Assembly: GCA_027924585.1 (NCBI GenBank) | Contig: BSBM01003535.1 | Coordinates: forward strand, 1 to 64,000 | Length of the DNA stretch: 64,000 nucleotides | Direction of reading: 5' to 3' | Source of the DNA: Larix kaempferi | Lineage: Eukaryota; Streptophyta; Pinopsida; Pinales; Pinaceae | Part shown: positions 45,181 to 61,603 of the stretch, piece by piece | How the letters are laid out: the number at the start of each line of letters is the position of its first letter | How positions within the stretch are numbered: the stretch's first letter is position 1 | The notes under the pieces: generated by a model | What the model saw: the letters and a program-made list of their open reading frames with translations, nothing else | The model's database searches: none | Told to the model about the DNA's origin: nothing | Made by a program: the position numbers and the translations under genes

Positions 45181-45441
45181 TTAGTTTTCATTATAAAGAA
45201 AAGGTAACAAAGATAGAATACGAGCTCGTTTAATAGCGTTAGTCATTAGACGTTGTTGTTTTGAGGTTAATCTATTCACTCGACCGGATAATATTTTTCC
45301 TTGCTCGCTAATAAATCGACTAATTAGGCTCATATTTTTATAATCGATCCGATCTCCCGACCCAATTGGTGACAAATGTCTACGAATTGGTGTCAAATGT
45401 CTACGAAAAGATCGCTTGGGTTTATCCATAGTTTGTTTCAT
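45181..45441 (-). CDS. rps18: 30S ribosomal protein S18
   Basis: Rps18 (bS18) pairs with S6 on the platform. The 86-residue frame has the core [20 protein letters not shown] then [21 protein letters not shown] 21-bp tandem duplication near 45366-45407 gives RRHLTPI followed by RRHLSPI in frame, so the N-terminus is longer than in many relatives. The gene is read towards rpl20. Confidence 0.94.
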
Positions 45442-45563
45442 GAACCTTTTTAATACTATTTATTCCAAATCTTTCAAAATCTCGTTCCATTAAAGATCTT
45501 GTTTAAATACCATTTCTTTTTATATCTGTGATCTATTCCTATCCCTGGGTAGGAGTAGTACGT

Positions 45564-45770
45564 TTAATCTCTTTTTTTTATCTCTCCGTGAATGGTATGC
45601 TTGTAACAATAGGGACAAAATTTATTTGATTCCAATCGAATAGGTGTATTGCGTCGATTTTTACGAGTCGTATATCTAGAAATCCCCGGGAATCTTTTAT
45701 AAACACTATCTTGGGTACAACTAGTGCACTCCAAAGTAATTGTTACTCTTACATCTCCGCTCTTGGCCAT
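45564..45770 (-). CDS. rpl33: 50S ribosomal protein L33
   Basis: Rpl33 (bL33) is a small zinc-binding subunit near the E site. The 68-residue frame [18 protein letters not shown] to [17 protein letters not shown] is complete, with Cys-x2-Cys pairs in ECTSC and FCPYC. The ATG at 45770 fits the family; the open region upstream is not conserved. Confidence 0.95.
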   Translation of the reverse strand: MAKSGDVRVTITLECTSCTQDSVYKRFPGISRYTTRKNRRNTPIRLESNKFCPYCYKHTIHGEIKKRD

Positions 45771-46092
45771 AAACTTACTCTGGATATTGGGTCTACTTTG
45801 CTTTTCGATCTGAAAAATAAAGAGGAAAAAGGGATAGAAGTTGATAGCCGGAGATCCCACGATGAAACATTTGAAAGTAAAAAAATCCTTGATCAGGAGT
45901 TTTCAGTTGTACTTACAAAATTGAATGTGGAAAGAATCTTTGGATTTCTATTTCTACTTTGATTCTACCCCCCCCCCATTCCATCCCCAATTTTAGATCT
46001 ATTTTGGGTTGAATCAACTAATTTATCCAAGAGGTAGGAGAAAGAAATCCAGCACAATCTTTTTGACCTTGGCTTTAAGGGGAGGACAAAAA
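45771..46092. other. rpl33-psaJ spacer
   Basis: About 320 bases including a nine-C run near 45968. No gene recognised. Confidence 0.55.
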
Positions 46093-46227
46093 TTAAAAAG
46101 AGGGAAAAGTCAAAGTCAGAGCATCTGGAAAAAAACGATTGATTTCTATCAATAGACCGGCTACAAAAATCAACCATGAAATAGCTAACACAGGCGCTGT
46201 GGAAAGATAGGTCTTTAGATCTTGCAT
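46093..46227 (-). CDS. psaJ: Photosystem I subunit IX
   Basis: PsaJ is a one-helix photosystem I subunit near PsaF. The 44-residue frame [20 protein letters not shown] to LTLTFPSF is complete, with the typical [12 protein letters not shown]. Confidence 0.94.
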   Translation of the reverse strand: MQDLKTYLSTAPVLAISWLIFVAGLLIEINRFFPDALTLTFPSF

Positions 46228-46526
46228 TGTAAATTCTCCTTATCGATCATAATGCGTAAGTGATTAAACCGTATTAATAGTTAAAATCCTAGGGAAACTT
46301 GGAACTATGAATATATGTATAATGTTATCCGGGCTGTGGTCCTATTTATAGAACAGGAAAAAGATGTTTCAGCACCAAATTTTGCTAATTAATAGTTATC
46401 TTCTAGATAATAGACCCTACATGCATTATAAAGTCTTTTCACTCACTAGACCGAAGAGAAATGAAGGTGGAAAAATGTGGGAAACAGATTTTGAATTCCA
46501 TAAAATAACATTGTCTAATGATTAGA

Positions 46527-46600
46527 AGGGATGTAGCGCAGCTTGGTAGCGTGTTTGTTTTGGGTACAAAATGTCGCAGGTTCAAATCCTGTCATCCCTA
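46527..46600 (+). tRNA. trnP-UGG: trnP-UGG
   Basis: A 74-nt proline tRNA with acceptor AGGGATG paired to CATCCCT and anticodon TGG (TTTGGGT). Confidence 0.95.
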
Positions 46601-46765
46601 CCTTTCCCTTCTTTTCTATGGAAAGAGAGAGGAACGAAAGATCATTTGATATCGATTCGAATGGAACATCAAATAATTGAATCGTATCAGATGCGAAAGT
46701 GTTTTACTCTAAGAATATAAACAAAAGGTATTTTCCCTTCCCTTTATCTCCGGATGTTCAAGAAA

Positions 46766-46839
46766 GCGCTCTTAGTTCAGTTCGGTAGAACGTAGGTCTC
46801 CAAAACCTGATGCCGTAGGTTCAAATCCTACAGAGCGTG
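46766..46839 (+). tRNA. trnW-CCA: trnW-CCA
   Basis: A 74-nt tryptophan tRNA with acceptor GCGCTCT paired to AGAGCGT and anticodon CCA (CTCCAAA). Confidence 0.95.
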
Positions 46840-46961
46840 ATTCTGTTCCTATCAAATCCAACCCTCTAAATTATGGAGAATTCATTCCAACTGGAACGAG
46901 CAATGGAATCTGACCTCCCAGGAAAAGTAGGAGGCCAATTAAATGGGAGGATATTCCCGGA

Positions 46962-47075
46962 TCAAATATCCAATTGATCACCACGTCGGTATTGTGAATA
47001 TGCAGTTACGAATAATCCGGCCAAAGTTATAGGAATTAGACCTAACACAATTCCGGATGGCAAAGCCTCAATCAT
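46962..47075 (-). CDS. petG: Cytochrome b6f subunit V
   Basis: PetG is a 37-residue one-helix subunit needed for b6f stability. The frame [20 protein letters not shown] to [10 protein letters not shown] is complete and clean. It precedes trnW and follows petL in transcription order. Confidence 0.95.
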
Positions 47076-47227
47076 TTCGATTCAACGGAATAAGTAGGGA
47101 TAATAGCTATCCTGGATAGTACCCTGAATTTGCTATGAATCTCAATGATCAGAAATTTATATAGAGAGAATCCACGAAATTATTGAAATTCAAATAGTGA
47201 ACTTAGAGGGTTTCCCCTTCCTTCATT

Positions 47228-47329
47228 TCAAATAAGTTGTATCTTGCTCGAGCTAATGAATAGGACTAGGGTGAAAATGATAGAAGCCAATAAGAAACCG
47301 AAATAACTAATTATAGTTATAGTAGGCGT
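47228..47329 (-). CDS. petL: Cytochrome b6f subunit VI, ACG start
   Basis: PetL is a small b6f subunit that stabilises the dimer. The 33-codon frame reads (M)[17 protein letters not shown] to SSKIQLI but begins with ACG (47329-47327), with no suitable ATG nearby. C-to-U RNA editing of ACG to AUG is known for plastid start codons and is the likely solution. Length and position beside petG fit. Confidence 0.88.
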   Translation of the reverse strand, partial: TPTITIISYFGFLLASIIFTLVLFISSSKIQLI

Positions 47330-49145
<1,816 letters not shown>

Positions 49146-49263
49146 GAACAATGAGAATATTCTCACTCCATTCGAATAGATCCAATACTCATAATTATCT
49201 ATGCTATGACTGTTTATGTCTCGAGCATGACCACTTAATAAAATGTGAAAGGGAGTAAGAGAA

Positions 49264-49386
49264 ATGGCCGAAACCACTGGAAGGATCCCTCTTTGGTTGA
49301 TAGCTACTGTAACTGGTATTATTGTGATTGGTTTACTGGGTATCTTTTTCTATGGTTCATATTCTGGATCAGGGTCATCCCTATAG
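49264..49386 (+). CDS. psbJ: Photosystem II protein J
   Basis: PsbJ is a 40-residue one-helix subunit: [20 protein letters not shown] to [10 protein letters not shown]. It is the last gene of the operon and is followed by a hairpin. Confidence 0.96.
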   Translation: MAETTGRIPLWLIATVTGIIVIGLLGIFFYGSYSGSGSSL

Positions 49387-50421
49387 TAGGGGAAATGCAC
49401 TTACTATGGGGAATACTATACATGCGAAAGTGAAAAATTGATAAGGCCTTACCCTTCAGAGAAGGGTAAGGTCTTATCAAAATCTATTTTTGAGATTCTC
49501 TTCTATATTAATATTAATTAGAAGAGAAGATTCGTACAAATACAATGACTCTGTCATTTACTTCATTCAATGCCTTTCAGTCAGGTGATAAGCCAACCTA
49601 TTCTTCCACTATATGATCAAAATTGGATCGATCCCATTTCAATCTCTGTCGAAAACGGAGAAACAGAGAATATTAATTACTAAAAATTTGCTCATTTCTC
49701 TGATGGGAGATTATGCAAAGTTTTCTGTAAAAACCTGAACTATAGAGAATCTGGAATGTGCAAATATAGAATCTTTTCTTATTTTGGCTTAAAAAAGAAA
49801 AGAGGAAAAAAAACCTTTTTCTCATTTTCTCTCATAATGAACGAACCAAAAGTTTTTATAGGGTTGTTTTACTCAATGAGTGATATTGCACCCTTCCTTA
49901 ACTTGTCTGCTCTTCTTCTTTATGAATTTTAAGCTCAGTATAACGTACAAAAATAATCGACAATTTACGAAGGAATTTACGAACAGGGCAGGATTCGACA
50001 ACCCAATTAGTTCCTCTTATCTCAACGAGAATAATTTATTCAAATCTTTTCGAGGAAGAATAATGGTATAGGATCAAGAATGGAATCAGAGAAAATAGGA
50101 ATCTTCTCCAAGATTGCTTGGTTATTTTCCTCATCTCTCCCTCCTGCGATCTATCTCTATTTTCCGGATCATTTCTTTTGAACATGGGGGGCAAGGAAAG
50201 GAAGGAATGGTATGTATCTAGTACGCGATATAGCATATGAGGATCGTTCGACAAGTTGATCTGTTCCAGTGCTTATTGAGTCACTCCTTATTAAAATGTA
50301 GATATATCTTACATTTTTCCAAGAAAATATAAGGGAGAAGGAGGATAAAAGGCTCTCCATCTCCGAAGGGGTATTAATTTTTGATTCAATCAGTCAACTT
50401 AATGTTCGGAAATCTATGGAC
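49387..50421. other. psbJ-petA spacer
   Basis: About 1 kb between convergent units, holding the psbJ hairpin. No other gene or signal recognised. Confidence 0.55.
49440..49478. terminator. Hairpin after psbJ
   Basis: An 18-bp inverted repeat with one mismatch (arms 49440-49457 and 49462-49478, four-base loop) lies 54 bases past psbJ. A typical plastid 3'-stabilising element. Confidence 0.75.
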
Positions 50422-51422
<1,001 letters not shown>

Positions 51423-51596
51423 CTATCATAGTTACCTGTCAAAAATTCTGCTACTATATTGATTGAACCAAACCTAAAAGTAAGAAATCGGAAGTCTCGC
51501 ACAGAGAAGAATGAGGGGGAGGAATAGCTAATTCCTGACACAGAAAACACTTTATTATTCTGTTTCAATTGTTTCGGTCGAGAAAAAACCTATTCT

Positions 51597-52381
51597 TTAT
51601 TCATTCATCGAATGATAAATTACTACAAGTGAAGGAGATATACGATTGAAACGACGGAAGATCCAATATTTAAGAATCGTATCTAAGATGACTGGAAAAG
51701 TTGAAACAAGAACAGATATTATTTGTTCGTTATGAGCAAATCCATAATTTTCGGAGATCGAATCGATCTTCAGTTCCCAACCATGGGGCGAATGAAACCC
51801 AATAAATAGATCAGTTACTAAAAGGATGACAAAAGCTTTCATTGTATCGCTCAGACTATAGAATAATTCTTGGATCCAAGAATTTAGAATGGCAAGTTTA
51901 TTCCTACCCAGAATGAGATAAGCACTTATAAGAACAAAACCTATTAGATTTGTTAATAAATGTGAGATTATCTGGATACAATCTTCATTGTACATTTCAA
52001 CCATTGGATCGTTTCTTCGTGAAGCTCTATAGGAAGATCTTGTGAATATGTTCCCAAAGAATCTTCCAACATTTTTTCTAATAGGAATAGATCTTCTATT
52101 CTCTCAAATCTTTCAGAGCACTTTCTTCCTGGAGATAATCATTAAATTTTATAAGATTGACCAGTATTCCACCAATCTGTGATCCAAGGCTCCAAACCTT
52201 TCCGTAATAAAATAGGAATTATCCAGGGCAGTACTACTAAACATGCGAGATATCGTAGGGAAGCTAATGCTTTATATTTGGCCACTTCCAATTCGTGAAT
52301 CGCTAACGAACCTGATTCACCCGTCAGTTCTGTCCGAAATCTAGACAAAGTACGAGTGATAGAATGAGGTATGGGACTCAT
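51597..52381 (-). CDS. cemA: CemA (ycf10), chloroplast envelope protein, frameshifts
   Basis: CemA is an inner-envelope protein linked to proton exchange and inorganic carbon uptake. The N-terminal part ([15 protein letters not shown] to GQSYKI, 52142-52381) and the C-terminal part ([20 protein letters not shown] to YHSMNE, 51597-52004) are clean. Between them a surplus T near 52143 and others near 52010-52110 shift the frame. The span is two over a 260-residue gene. Confidence 0.88.
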
Positions 52382-53232
52382 AGATTGATCTATTGCGTAA
52401 TTGTTTTACCCCGAGAAAAATTATCCTCGGAGAAAAAGTAAAAGGTTCGCTCCAAATGAGTGAGACGGAGCATAAGGAGATCGTTCCCAGATATCCGATC
52501 ATTCCAGATCGTCTCTATCTGGACCAATTATCTATTCATTTTTTCCATTCTATCTTACTCTTTTTTAGAAGAATCACTTGAAGTAACATAAGTCTTATTC
52601 ATTGCCAAGATCCTTTGAATCCTGATAACTGGATTCAAAGGATCTTTTTACAAATCTTTCCCCAGTTATCTCCAAAGATGACAAATGCTCTTGAAAAATG
52701 AGATAACGACGAAATCATATAAGAATAATTTGGATCGTGATGAAGAATCGGGATGAAAGGAAAAAATATTCTAGTTTTAGGGAAACCGGGACCACTATAT
52801 CTAATAATGTTCTTTCTGATACATCATATCCATCTACTGGCTCTATAAGCTCGCCCTCACTAGGATAGGAAATGATATGGTGTGTTCGGGAACTACCAAA
52901 AGAATCTCGGTCTGATTCATTCCATAAGTATCATTTAGTAGGAATTAACTGCATGATCTTTTTCCGGACAAATACCAACTAGTTCTATCGTAACTTATTG
53001 CTCTTCCTATATTACCTCTTCTATACTATTTAATAAAAATCTTATATTGTTCATAAAGATCCTATATCGTTCCATTTACATACAATAATATTTCAATATT
53101 TATTTCAATTTATATGAAATACAATATTGAAATTTCCTGATTGGATATTAATTAATGTTCCTTGATTTGATCCATATTAAAATGTCTCGGACATTTTAAT
53201 GTATGTCGAGGATAAGAACCCCCCGGTTCATT
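52382..53232. other. cemA-ycf4 spacer with two hairpins
   Basis: About 850 bases. A perfect 16-bp inverted repeat lies at 52607-52646 (eight-base loop), and a perfect 11-bp repeat with a three-base loop at 53176-53200, just past the ycf4 stop. Both could stabilise or end the ycf4 transcript. No gene. Confidence 0.6.
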
Positions 53233-53789
53233 TCAAAACCCTTCAATGGATACACGCAAGAAACGGGCTGATTCAGCAGCTTTCTGTTCGATCTCCCTTA
53301 GGTTCAAATTATCACCAGTACGAGTTAAAGGAATGTCTTGTCGGCCCTTTATTTCCATATAAAGAACACGACGAGGGGAAATACCTTCTTGAACTTCCGT
53401 TTTGATCATCTGAATATCCTTCATAAGAATTCGTGGGAAAATACGAGACGATTTATTCCGGGAATTCCCCAACGAAAAAGACATACAATTCCTTTTCTTT
53501 TATCAAACTTATTATAGCCACTACCCACATTGAACAAAATTTGTGCACCACAGATAAGAGCTAATGAACAGACCTGCAATACCATGAAAACACATTACAA
53601 TTCCTTGTGGAAAAAAGAGTATTTGCTGAGATGACAATAGGGTATCAGGTTCTCACCAAAATAACTCGAAATACCGACCAGGAAAAATCCTAGTGAACCC
53701 AGAAAGAGGATACAAGCCCAAAAGAAATTACTTCCTTTTCGAGACCCTGTTATAGGTTCTATCCAGAGCCATTTGGATCGACGATTCAT
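53233..53789 (-). CDS. ycf4: Ycf4, photosystem I assembly protein, frameshifts
   Basis: Ycf4 is a two-helix thylakoid scaffold for photosystem I assembly. The N-terminus ([20 protein letters not shown], then the helix [20 protein letters not shown]) and the C-terminal half ([20 protein letters not shown] to FLRVSIEGF) are in different frames, broken near 53480-53650. The span of 557 nt is two over the expected 555 for 184 residues. Confidence 0.88.
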
Positions 53790-54331
53790 AAAAAATTGTA
53801 TTCAATTCCATCCTATTGAAGTTGAGGGAATAGCCAACTTTTTTATCCTTTGGTTCCCAAACTCTTATAAACTAGCTATCCATATACATAGATAACATTT
53901 CCGTAAAGTCAGCCAAGTATATCTTCTTGTCCATTCTTACCATCCATTTCAAAAAGGTCCTTCCTTAATTTATCAATTTGAGAAACAACACTGGATCAGT
54001 GCAGTATCAATATCTACAGGAATAGATATATATACCATATAAAAAATATAACCGACAATATTAACATATTGATCAATACCTATCTATTGAAACATGCGTA
54101 TATCCAATATGTATATGGATATGAATAGATATCCAAATTATCTATATATAAAATAGAATGGTAAAATCTATCCATATTCATATATGAATATGTCGAAATA
54201 CATATGGATATTTATACCTATTTTGTGTCTATAAGGGTTCTATCTTATATCATCTGAAATAGATATGGATATCCTATTTGTTCCGCAATTGAAAGATCCA
54301 AACCCATTTCTTACATCGGATTTTATAAAAT
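53790..54331. other. ycf4-psaI spacer
   Basis: About 540 bases, extremely AT-rich with many overlapping near-repeats of ATATGGATAT (54050-54270). No gene. Confidence 0.55.
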
Positions 54332-54442
54332 TCATAAAATCTCGTCTTTCTGAATATACAGATGAGAAAGAACCATTGTAATTGCCGGAAGTAATAAGCC
54401 GACTAAAGGAACTAAAATAGAGGGTAGGTGAGGAATTATCAT
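54332..54442 (-). CDS. psaI: Photosystem I subunit VIII
   Basis: PsaI is a 36-residue one-helix photosystem I subunit: [20 protein letters not shown] to QKDEIL. The SILVPLVGL core is diagnostic. It lies between ycf4 and accD as usual. Confidence 0.93.
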   Translation of the reverse strand: MIIPHLPSILVPLVGLLLPAITMVLSHLYIQKDEIL

Positions 54443-54967
54443 AGAATGAGTACCTTACTTAATCAATTAAATTTTTATAAATTTACAAGGAATTATTATA
54501 AGATCAAATAAGTGATGGACCAAATGACGGTCCTATTCGTCCTTCTTCATAGAATACATGTACGCAAATATTGTTCTTTTCCCCATCTCTTCCAAAAATT
54601 CTGAAAAAGCATTTCAAGTTGGATCCAAAATTGTTTTTGAATAAGATCCCGAGTTCAACAATGAGGATCTTATCTATTACAATATATATACAGATATATT
54701 ACAACACTTATTCATACAATATAATAAAATAGTGGAAGAACAAGAATCCTGACCAAAATTTCTCTGATTTCGGAGAGCGGAAAATTGGCTATATTTATTG
54801 TTAGTATAGGATCGAGGATCATAAATTGTTGGTAAAAAGGGGGTGAAAAGCAATTCTCTTAGAGAAATCATTCTTTCTTTCGCCGCGATAAGAAACTATA
54901 TCACTGTCACTTCCGTTACAAGGAACTCGATTTGATCTTTTTTCCTTATAAGGAAAAAACTCAACGT
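54443..54967. other. psaI-accD spacer
   Basis: About 525 bases with no recognised gene. Confidence 0.55.
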
Positions 54968-55948
54968 TCATTTTTTTTCACGAGGAAGACCGTAAAGCTT
55001 AAATAGTTCACTCAGAACACCTTTTAAGAGATTACGTGGAACAATCAGATCAAATAAACCATGACCAAATAAATGCTCAGTCACCTGAAAATCTTCAATC
55101 ACTTTCTGACCTAATGTCTGTTCGATTACTCTTTTACCTGCAAATGCAATGTACGCTTTAGGTTCGGCAATAATGATATCTCCCAACATGCCAAAACTAG
55201 CAGTCACTCCACCGGTTGTCGGAGACGTCAGAATCGATAAATATAACAACTTTTTATCCTTCTGATGAATATATAACGCAGAAGCTATTTTAGCCATTTG
55301 CATTAAACTAAAACTTCCTTCTTGCATGCGTGCTCCTCCGGAAGCACACACCATAATGACTGGAAGAGATTCCTCGGTAGCGCGCTCGATCAGACGGGTT
55401 ATTTTCTCACCTACTACAGAGCCCATACTACCTCCCATGAACTTAAAATCCATAACTCCGAGTGCGATAGGAATACCATTTAATTTACCTATGCCTGTTT
55501 GAATAGCATCAGTCAAACCTGTCTCTATTTGACAGGAAGTTATATGATCCTTATAAGGTTCATCCTCAGAATTAAGAGGATCAGAATTAGAAGGTTCATC
55601 CTCAGAATGAAATTGAAGAACATCTAGAGTGTACATGTCTTCATCCATAGGACGCCAAGTGCCACGATCAATTATAAGTTCTATTCTATCTGAACTATTC
55701 ATTTGCAGATAATATCCACATTCTTCACAAATACTTTTATTCTCTCTCAAGAATCTGATATAGAGCAAGCTCTCGCAATTATCGCATTGAACCCATAATC
55801 TATTAATTTTAACGTAATCAATACTTAGATTCTTGTTCTTATCCATCTCATTGACGTCCTTACTATCCCCTTCGACCGAATCTTTTAGTAATCCAGTTAT
55901 TTTACGCCTGTCTTCGAACCACTCCCTTATAGACATAGAGTTTTCCAT
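54968..55948 (-). CDS. accD: Acetyl-CoA carboxylase carboxyltransferase beta subunit
   Basis: AccD pairs with the nuclear-coded alpha subunit to move CO2 from biotin to acetyl-CoA for fatty-acid synthesis. The 326-residue frame is complete and clean. The zinc ribbon has Cys55, Cys58, Cys74 and Cys77. The crotonase-fold C-terminal half shows [35 protein letters not shown]-type sequence and [21 protein letters not shown] short acidic repeat (SEDEP twice near residues 115-131) separates the parts. Confidence 0.96.
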   Translation of the reverse strand: MENSMSIREWFEDRRKITGLLKDSVEGDSKDVNEMDKNKNLSIDYVKINRLWVQCDNCESLLYIRFLRENKSICEECGYYLQMNSSDRIELIIDRGTWRPMDEDMYTLDVLQFHSEDEPSNSDPLNSEDEPYKDHITSCQIETGLTDAIQTGIGKLNGIPIALGVMDFKFMGGSMGSVVGEKITRLIERATEESLPVIMVCASGGARMQEGSFSLMQMAKIASALYIHQKDKKLLYLSILTSPTTGGVTASFGMLGDIIIAEPKAYIAFAGKRVIEQTLGQKVIEDFQVTEHLFGHGLFDLIVPRNLLKGVLSELFKLYGLPREKK

Positions 55949-56191
55949 ATAAAGGTAAAGATTGTTACTTTTCCTATCTTATTTTGTATGAGGAGAAGTC
56001 GTATAAATAAAATGATTAAAATAATTAATGAATAGTGGAATGAATCATTGATAAATCATCTCCATTCATTATTGATTAGGAATCCGAAATATCGATCCGG
56101 GATTATGATAGAACCCTTTATTCTGTTATAAAGAAAGATTCTCTCCTATACCGCGATGAAAAGGAATTTTCATCCTAAATATAAAATCTTT

Positions 56192-56265
56192 TGGGCTAGA
56201 AGGGATTTGAACCCTTGACTTCATGGTCCGGAACCATGAGCTCTGATCCACTGAGCTACCAACCC
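56192..56265 (-). tRNA. trnR-CCG: trnR-CCG
   Basis: A 74-nt arginine tRNA with anticodon CCG (TTCCGGA). The gene is kept in many gymnosperms, ferns and bryophytes but lost in flowering plants. Position between accD and rbcL is typical. Confidence 0.92.
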
Positions 56266-56376
56266 TATCGAATGATCCATAAGATCAATGGAAAGGATGA
56301 ATAGGATTCGTTATCGAATGCTTTACCCCAAAAAATTTGAATTGACTCACTCTGTTTGAGATATTTGACCTCGGAA

Positions 56377-56421
56377 ATTTCTATATATCAATATCTATTA
56401 TAGATATTGATATATAGAAAT
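56377..56421. terminator. Hairpin downstream of rbcL
   Basis: A perfect 21-bp inverted repeat with a three-base loop, about 110 bases past the rbcL stop. It is a strong candidate for the rbcL mRNA 3'-end stabiliser. A second smaller repeat around AGATATTAATATCT follows at 56425-56438. Confidence 0.75.
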
Positions 56422-56532
56422 CCCAGATATTAATATCTGAAATCGCAGATCTCCGTTCACGATTTGGCCTAATCTTTGTGGTAGTGGTAAAAGATTGGGC
56501 CGAGTCCGATTGGTAGAACGAAAGTCACTGGA

Positions 56533-57981
<1,449 letters not shown>

Positions 57982-58040
57982 TTATTTCTCGCAAGGACGA
58001 GGTCTGCTCGACATGGATCGAACGTAAACAATCGATTTTG

Positions 58041-58152
58041 TTTGACAGAAATATCCTACAAAACAGTCGTCCGTTATTGGACAATAAGATCTAATTGATT
58101 TTGACAGAAATATCCTACAAAACAGTCGTCCGTTATTGGACAATAAGATCTA
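58041..58152. repeat. Tandem duplication in the rbcL leader
   Basis: Two copies of a 53-base unit beginning TTTGACAGAAATATCC or TTTTGACAG (58041-58093 and 58100-58152), period 59. They lie between the rbcL promoter and start codon, so both would be in the rbcL 5' untranslated region. Confidence 0.85.
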
Positions 58153-58166
58153 CTAGATACACTCTC

Positions 58167-58196
58167 ATTGTATAATGTTCTTTATGTATGACGCAA
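58167..58196 (-). promoter_or_regulatory. PEP promoter of rbcL
   Basis: On the minus strand GGGTTGCGT, with -35 TTGCGT (58196-58191), is followed 18 bases on by the -10 TACAAT (58172-58167). This is the conserved rbcL promoter, about 200 bases upstream of the start codon. Confidence 0.85.
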
Positions 58197-58613
58197 CCCA
58201 ATTTTTGCTCTTGAAGTTCTTCATTGACCCAAGCACCTTTCAGCTGTTAAACTAGTTAATTAATGAATTTAAGGAACCGAATTGACCTTTAACCATAATG
58301 GTGCGAATTGTCCATATGACAATACATATAGAATATGGAACAAATGTGCGTACGAAGAGATAACGACCAATGAGATAAAGGTCATTCGTAAGGTTAAAGT
58401 TTCAAATTTCACAGATGATATGGACATAATGTTGAAGTATTTTCAATTTTAGTTATGGATAAATGGGTTCTAGTTATAGAGAAATCGAAGACTTCCTCAT
58501 GATCCTTATCCATATCTATCTACCTACTTAATATTCCAAATATTAATTTGAACTTTTCAATAAAGTAGGGTATTACCCAGGTGGTAACTCCCATTCATTA
58601 TTGACTGATCTGA

Positions 58614-60180
<1,567 letters not shown>

Positions 60181-60194
60181 AGTGAATTTTGAAA

Positions 60195-60623
60195 ATGACC
60201 CTAAATCTTCGTGTACTGTCTCCTAATCGAGTCGTTTGGGATTCAGAAGTTAAAGAAATAATCCTATCTACTAATAGTGGTCAAATTGGCGTATTACCCA
60301 ATCATGCTTCACTTGTGGCAGCTGTAGATATAGGAGTTATGAAAATACGTCTCAATGGACGGTGGTCCACTATGGCTTTGATGGGCGGTTTCGCCAAGAT
60401 AGACAATGATAAAATAACCGTATTGGTCAATAATGCAGAGAGAGATGTTGACATCAATCTAAAAGAAGCCCAGGAAACTTTTCGAATAGCTAAAGCTGAC
60501 TTAGCTCGAGCCGAAGGCAAAAGACAAGCAATTGAGGCTGATGTAGCTCTGAAAAGAGCTAGAACACGATTAGAGGCTATCAATGCTAGCCCCCCCGTCT
60601 CTAATGAAAATTTTGGAGAATGA
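60195..60623 (+). CDS. atpE: ATP synthase CF1 epsilon subunit
   Basis: AtpE is the central-stalk subunit that inhibits ATP hydrolysis. [20 protein letters not shown] starts a clean 142-residue frame with [20 protein letters not shown] and the C-terminal helical part. ATG 60195 is chosen. The gene is 14 bases after atpB and does not overlap it, unlike in many flowering plants. Confidence 0.96.
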   Translation: MTLNLRVLSPNRVVWDSEVKEIILSTNSGQIGVLPNHASLVAAVDIGVMKIRLNGRWSTMALMGGFAKIDNDKITVLVNNAERDVDINLKEAQETFRIAKADLARAEGKRQAIEADVALKRARTRLEAINASPPVSNENFGE

Positions 60624-60673
60624 TCTGAAAATGGATTGATTCAATGTTCTGTCTCGATCCAAAAAAGTGGAGT

Positions 60674-60717
60674 AAAGCTTATTAGATGCCATCGACTCTT
60701 CAATGGTATCTAATAAG

Positions 60718-60720
<3 letters not shown>
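60674..60720. terminator. Hairpin after atpE
   Basis: An imperfect inverted repeat of about 19 bp (AGCTTATTAGATGCCAT against ATGGTATCTAATAAG, 60674-60720) follows atpE by 50 bases and abuts the trnM 3' end on the other strand. A probable atpB-atpE 3' element. Confidence 0.65.
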
Positions 60721-60765
<45 letters not shown>

Positions 60766-60792
60766 ATACTCTAACCACTGAGTTAAGTGGGT
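60720..60792 (-). tRNA. trnM-CAU: trnM-CAU (elongator)
   Basis: A 73-nt elongator methionine tRNA with anticodon CAT (TTCATAC). The acceptor stem ACCCACT/AGTAGGT has one C-A mismatch; the usual sequence is ACCTACT, which pairs fully. Confidence 0.93.
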
Positions 60793-60986
60793 CATTTATT
60801 CTCATAGGTAGAGTTGGACTCTATAAACAATTCTAAATGGAATTAAACGTATAGACAATGTTTCTCTGGCGCAGATCGAACTTATTGGGACGTATTAGAT
60901 CATAGTATCGGATCATGAAATATCTACCTTGACAGAAAGTGATCCATCTGGTTAGTATAGTAGTGTATCACCAAGACTGGCAAGGA

Positions 60987-61603
60987 AGGGCTATAGCTCA
61001 GCATGGTAGAGCACCTCGTTTACACGTGCGCCAATGGTTTTCGGGAGAGTTTATCGATTCGTCCGATCCACGAAATAGATTCTATGTGAAATAGTCTTAC
61101 TCTATCAATTTGTTTCTCTGGGGAACAATAGCATGACAAAGATGAAGTTCGATCCGATTCGAATTACGAATCTAATTGATATGGTCAATCCCAGCTCCGT
61201 TCAATGCCAGGCATAATGAGTATAATACGGGGACCTCAAAATAGATTCTTTTCGCTCTATGAACTTTTAGGTGTATGAAGTGTCATATTTCACTTTTTGA
61301 GCGATAGAGGAGACTCTATTTGAGTCAATCTATGCCCGAGCAAGGCAGACCTACGTCAAGGAAACCTTTTGAATAACTTTGGGATTGCTTCCGAAGGGTA
61401 ATAATTTGGAGCACACGGAGCCATATTAGTATCTTCCTGGAAAGAGGAGAATGGCAGACTAACCGATCTTTCCATCAGTTAATGAAAGAGCCCAATGCGA
61501 GAAAATGCATGTTGGGTTCTTGGAACAGTTCAAATCATTTTGATAATAAGAACTTTGATCTGTTCTACCGAGAAGGTCTACGGTTCGAGCCCGTATAGCC
61601 CTA
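60987..61603 (+). tRNA. trnV-UAC: trnV-UAC with group II intron
   Basis: Valine tRNA: 5' exon 60987-61025 (39 nt, ends TTTACAC with anticodon TAC), intron 61026-61568 (543 bp, opens GTGCGCC, ends CTAC) and 3' exon 61569-61603 (35 nt). Exon sizes are standard; ndhC, its usual neighbour, is at the far end of the window as a pseudogene. Confidence 0.94.
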
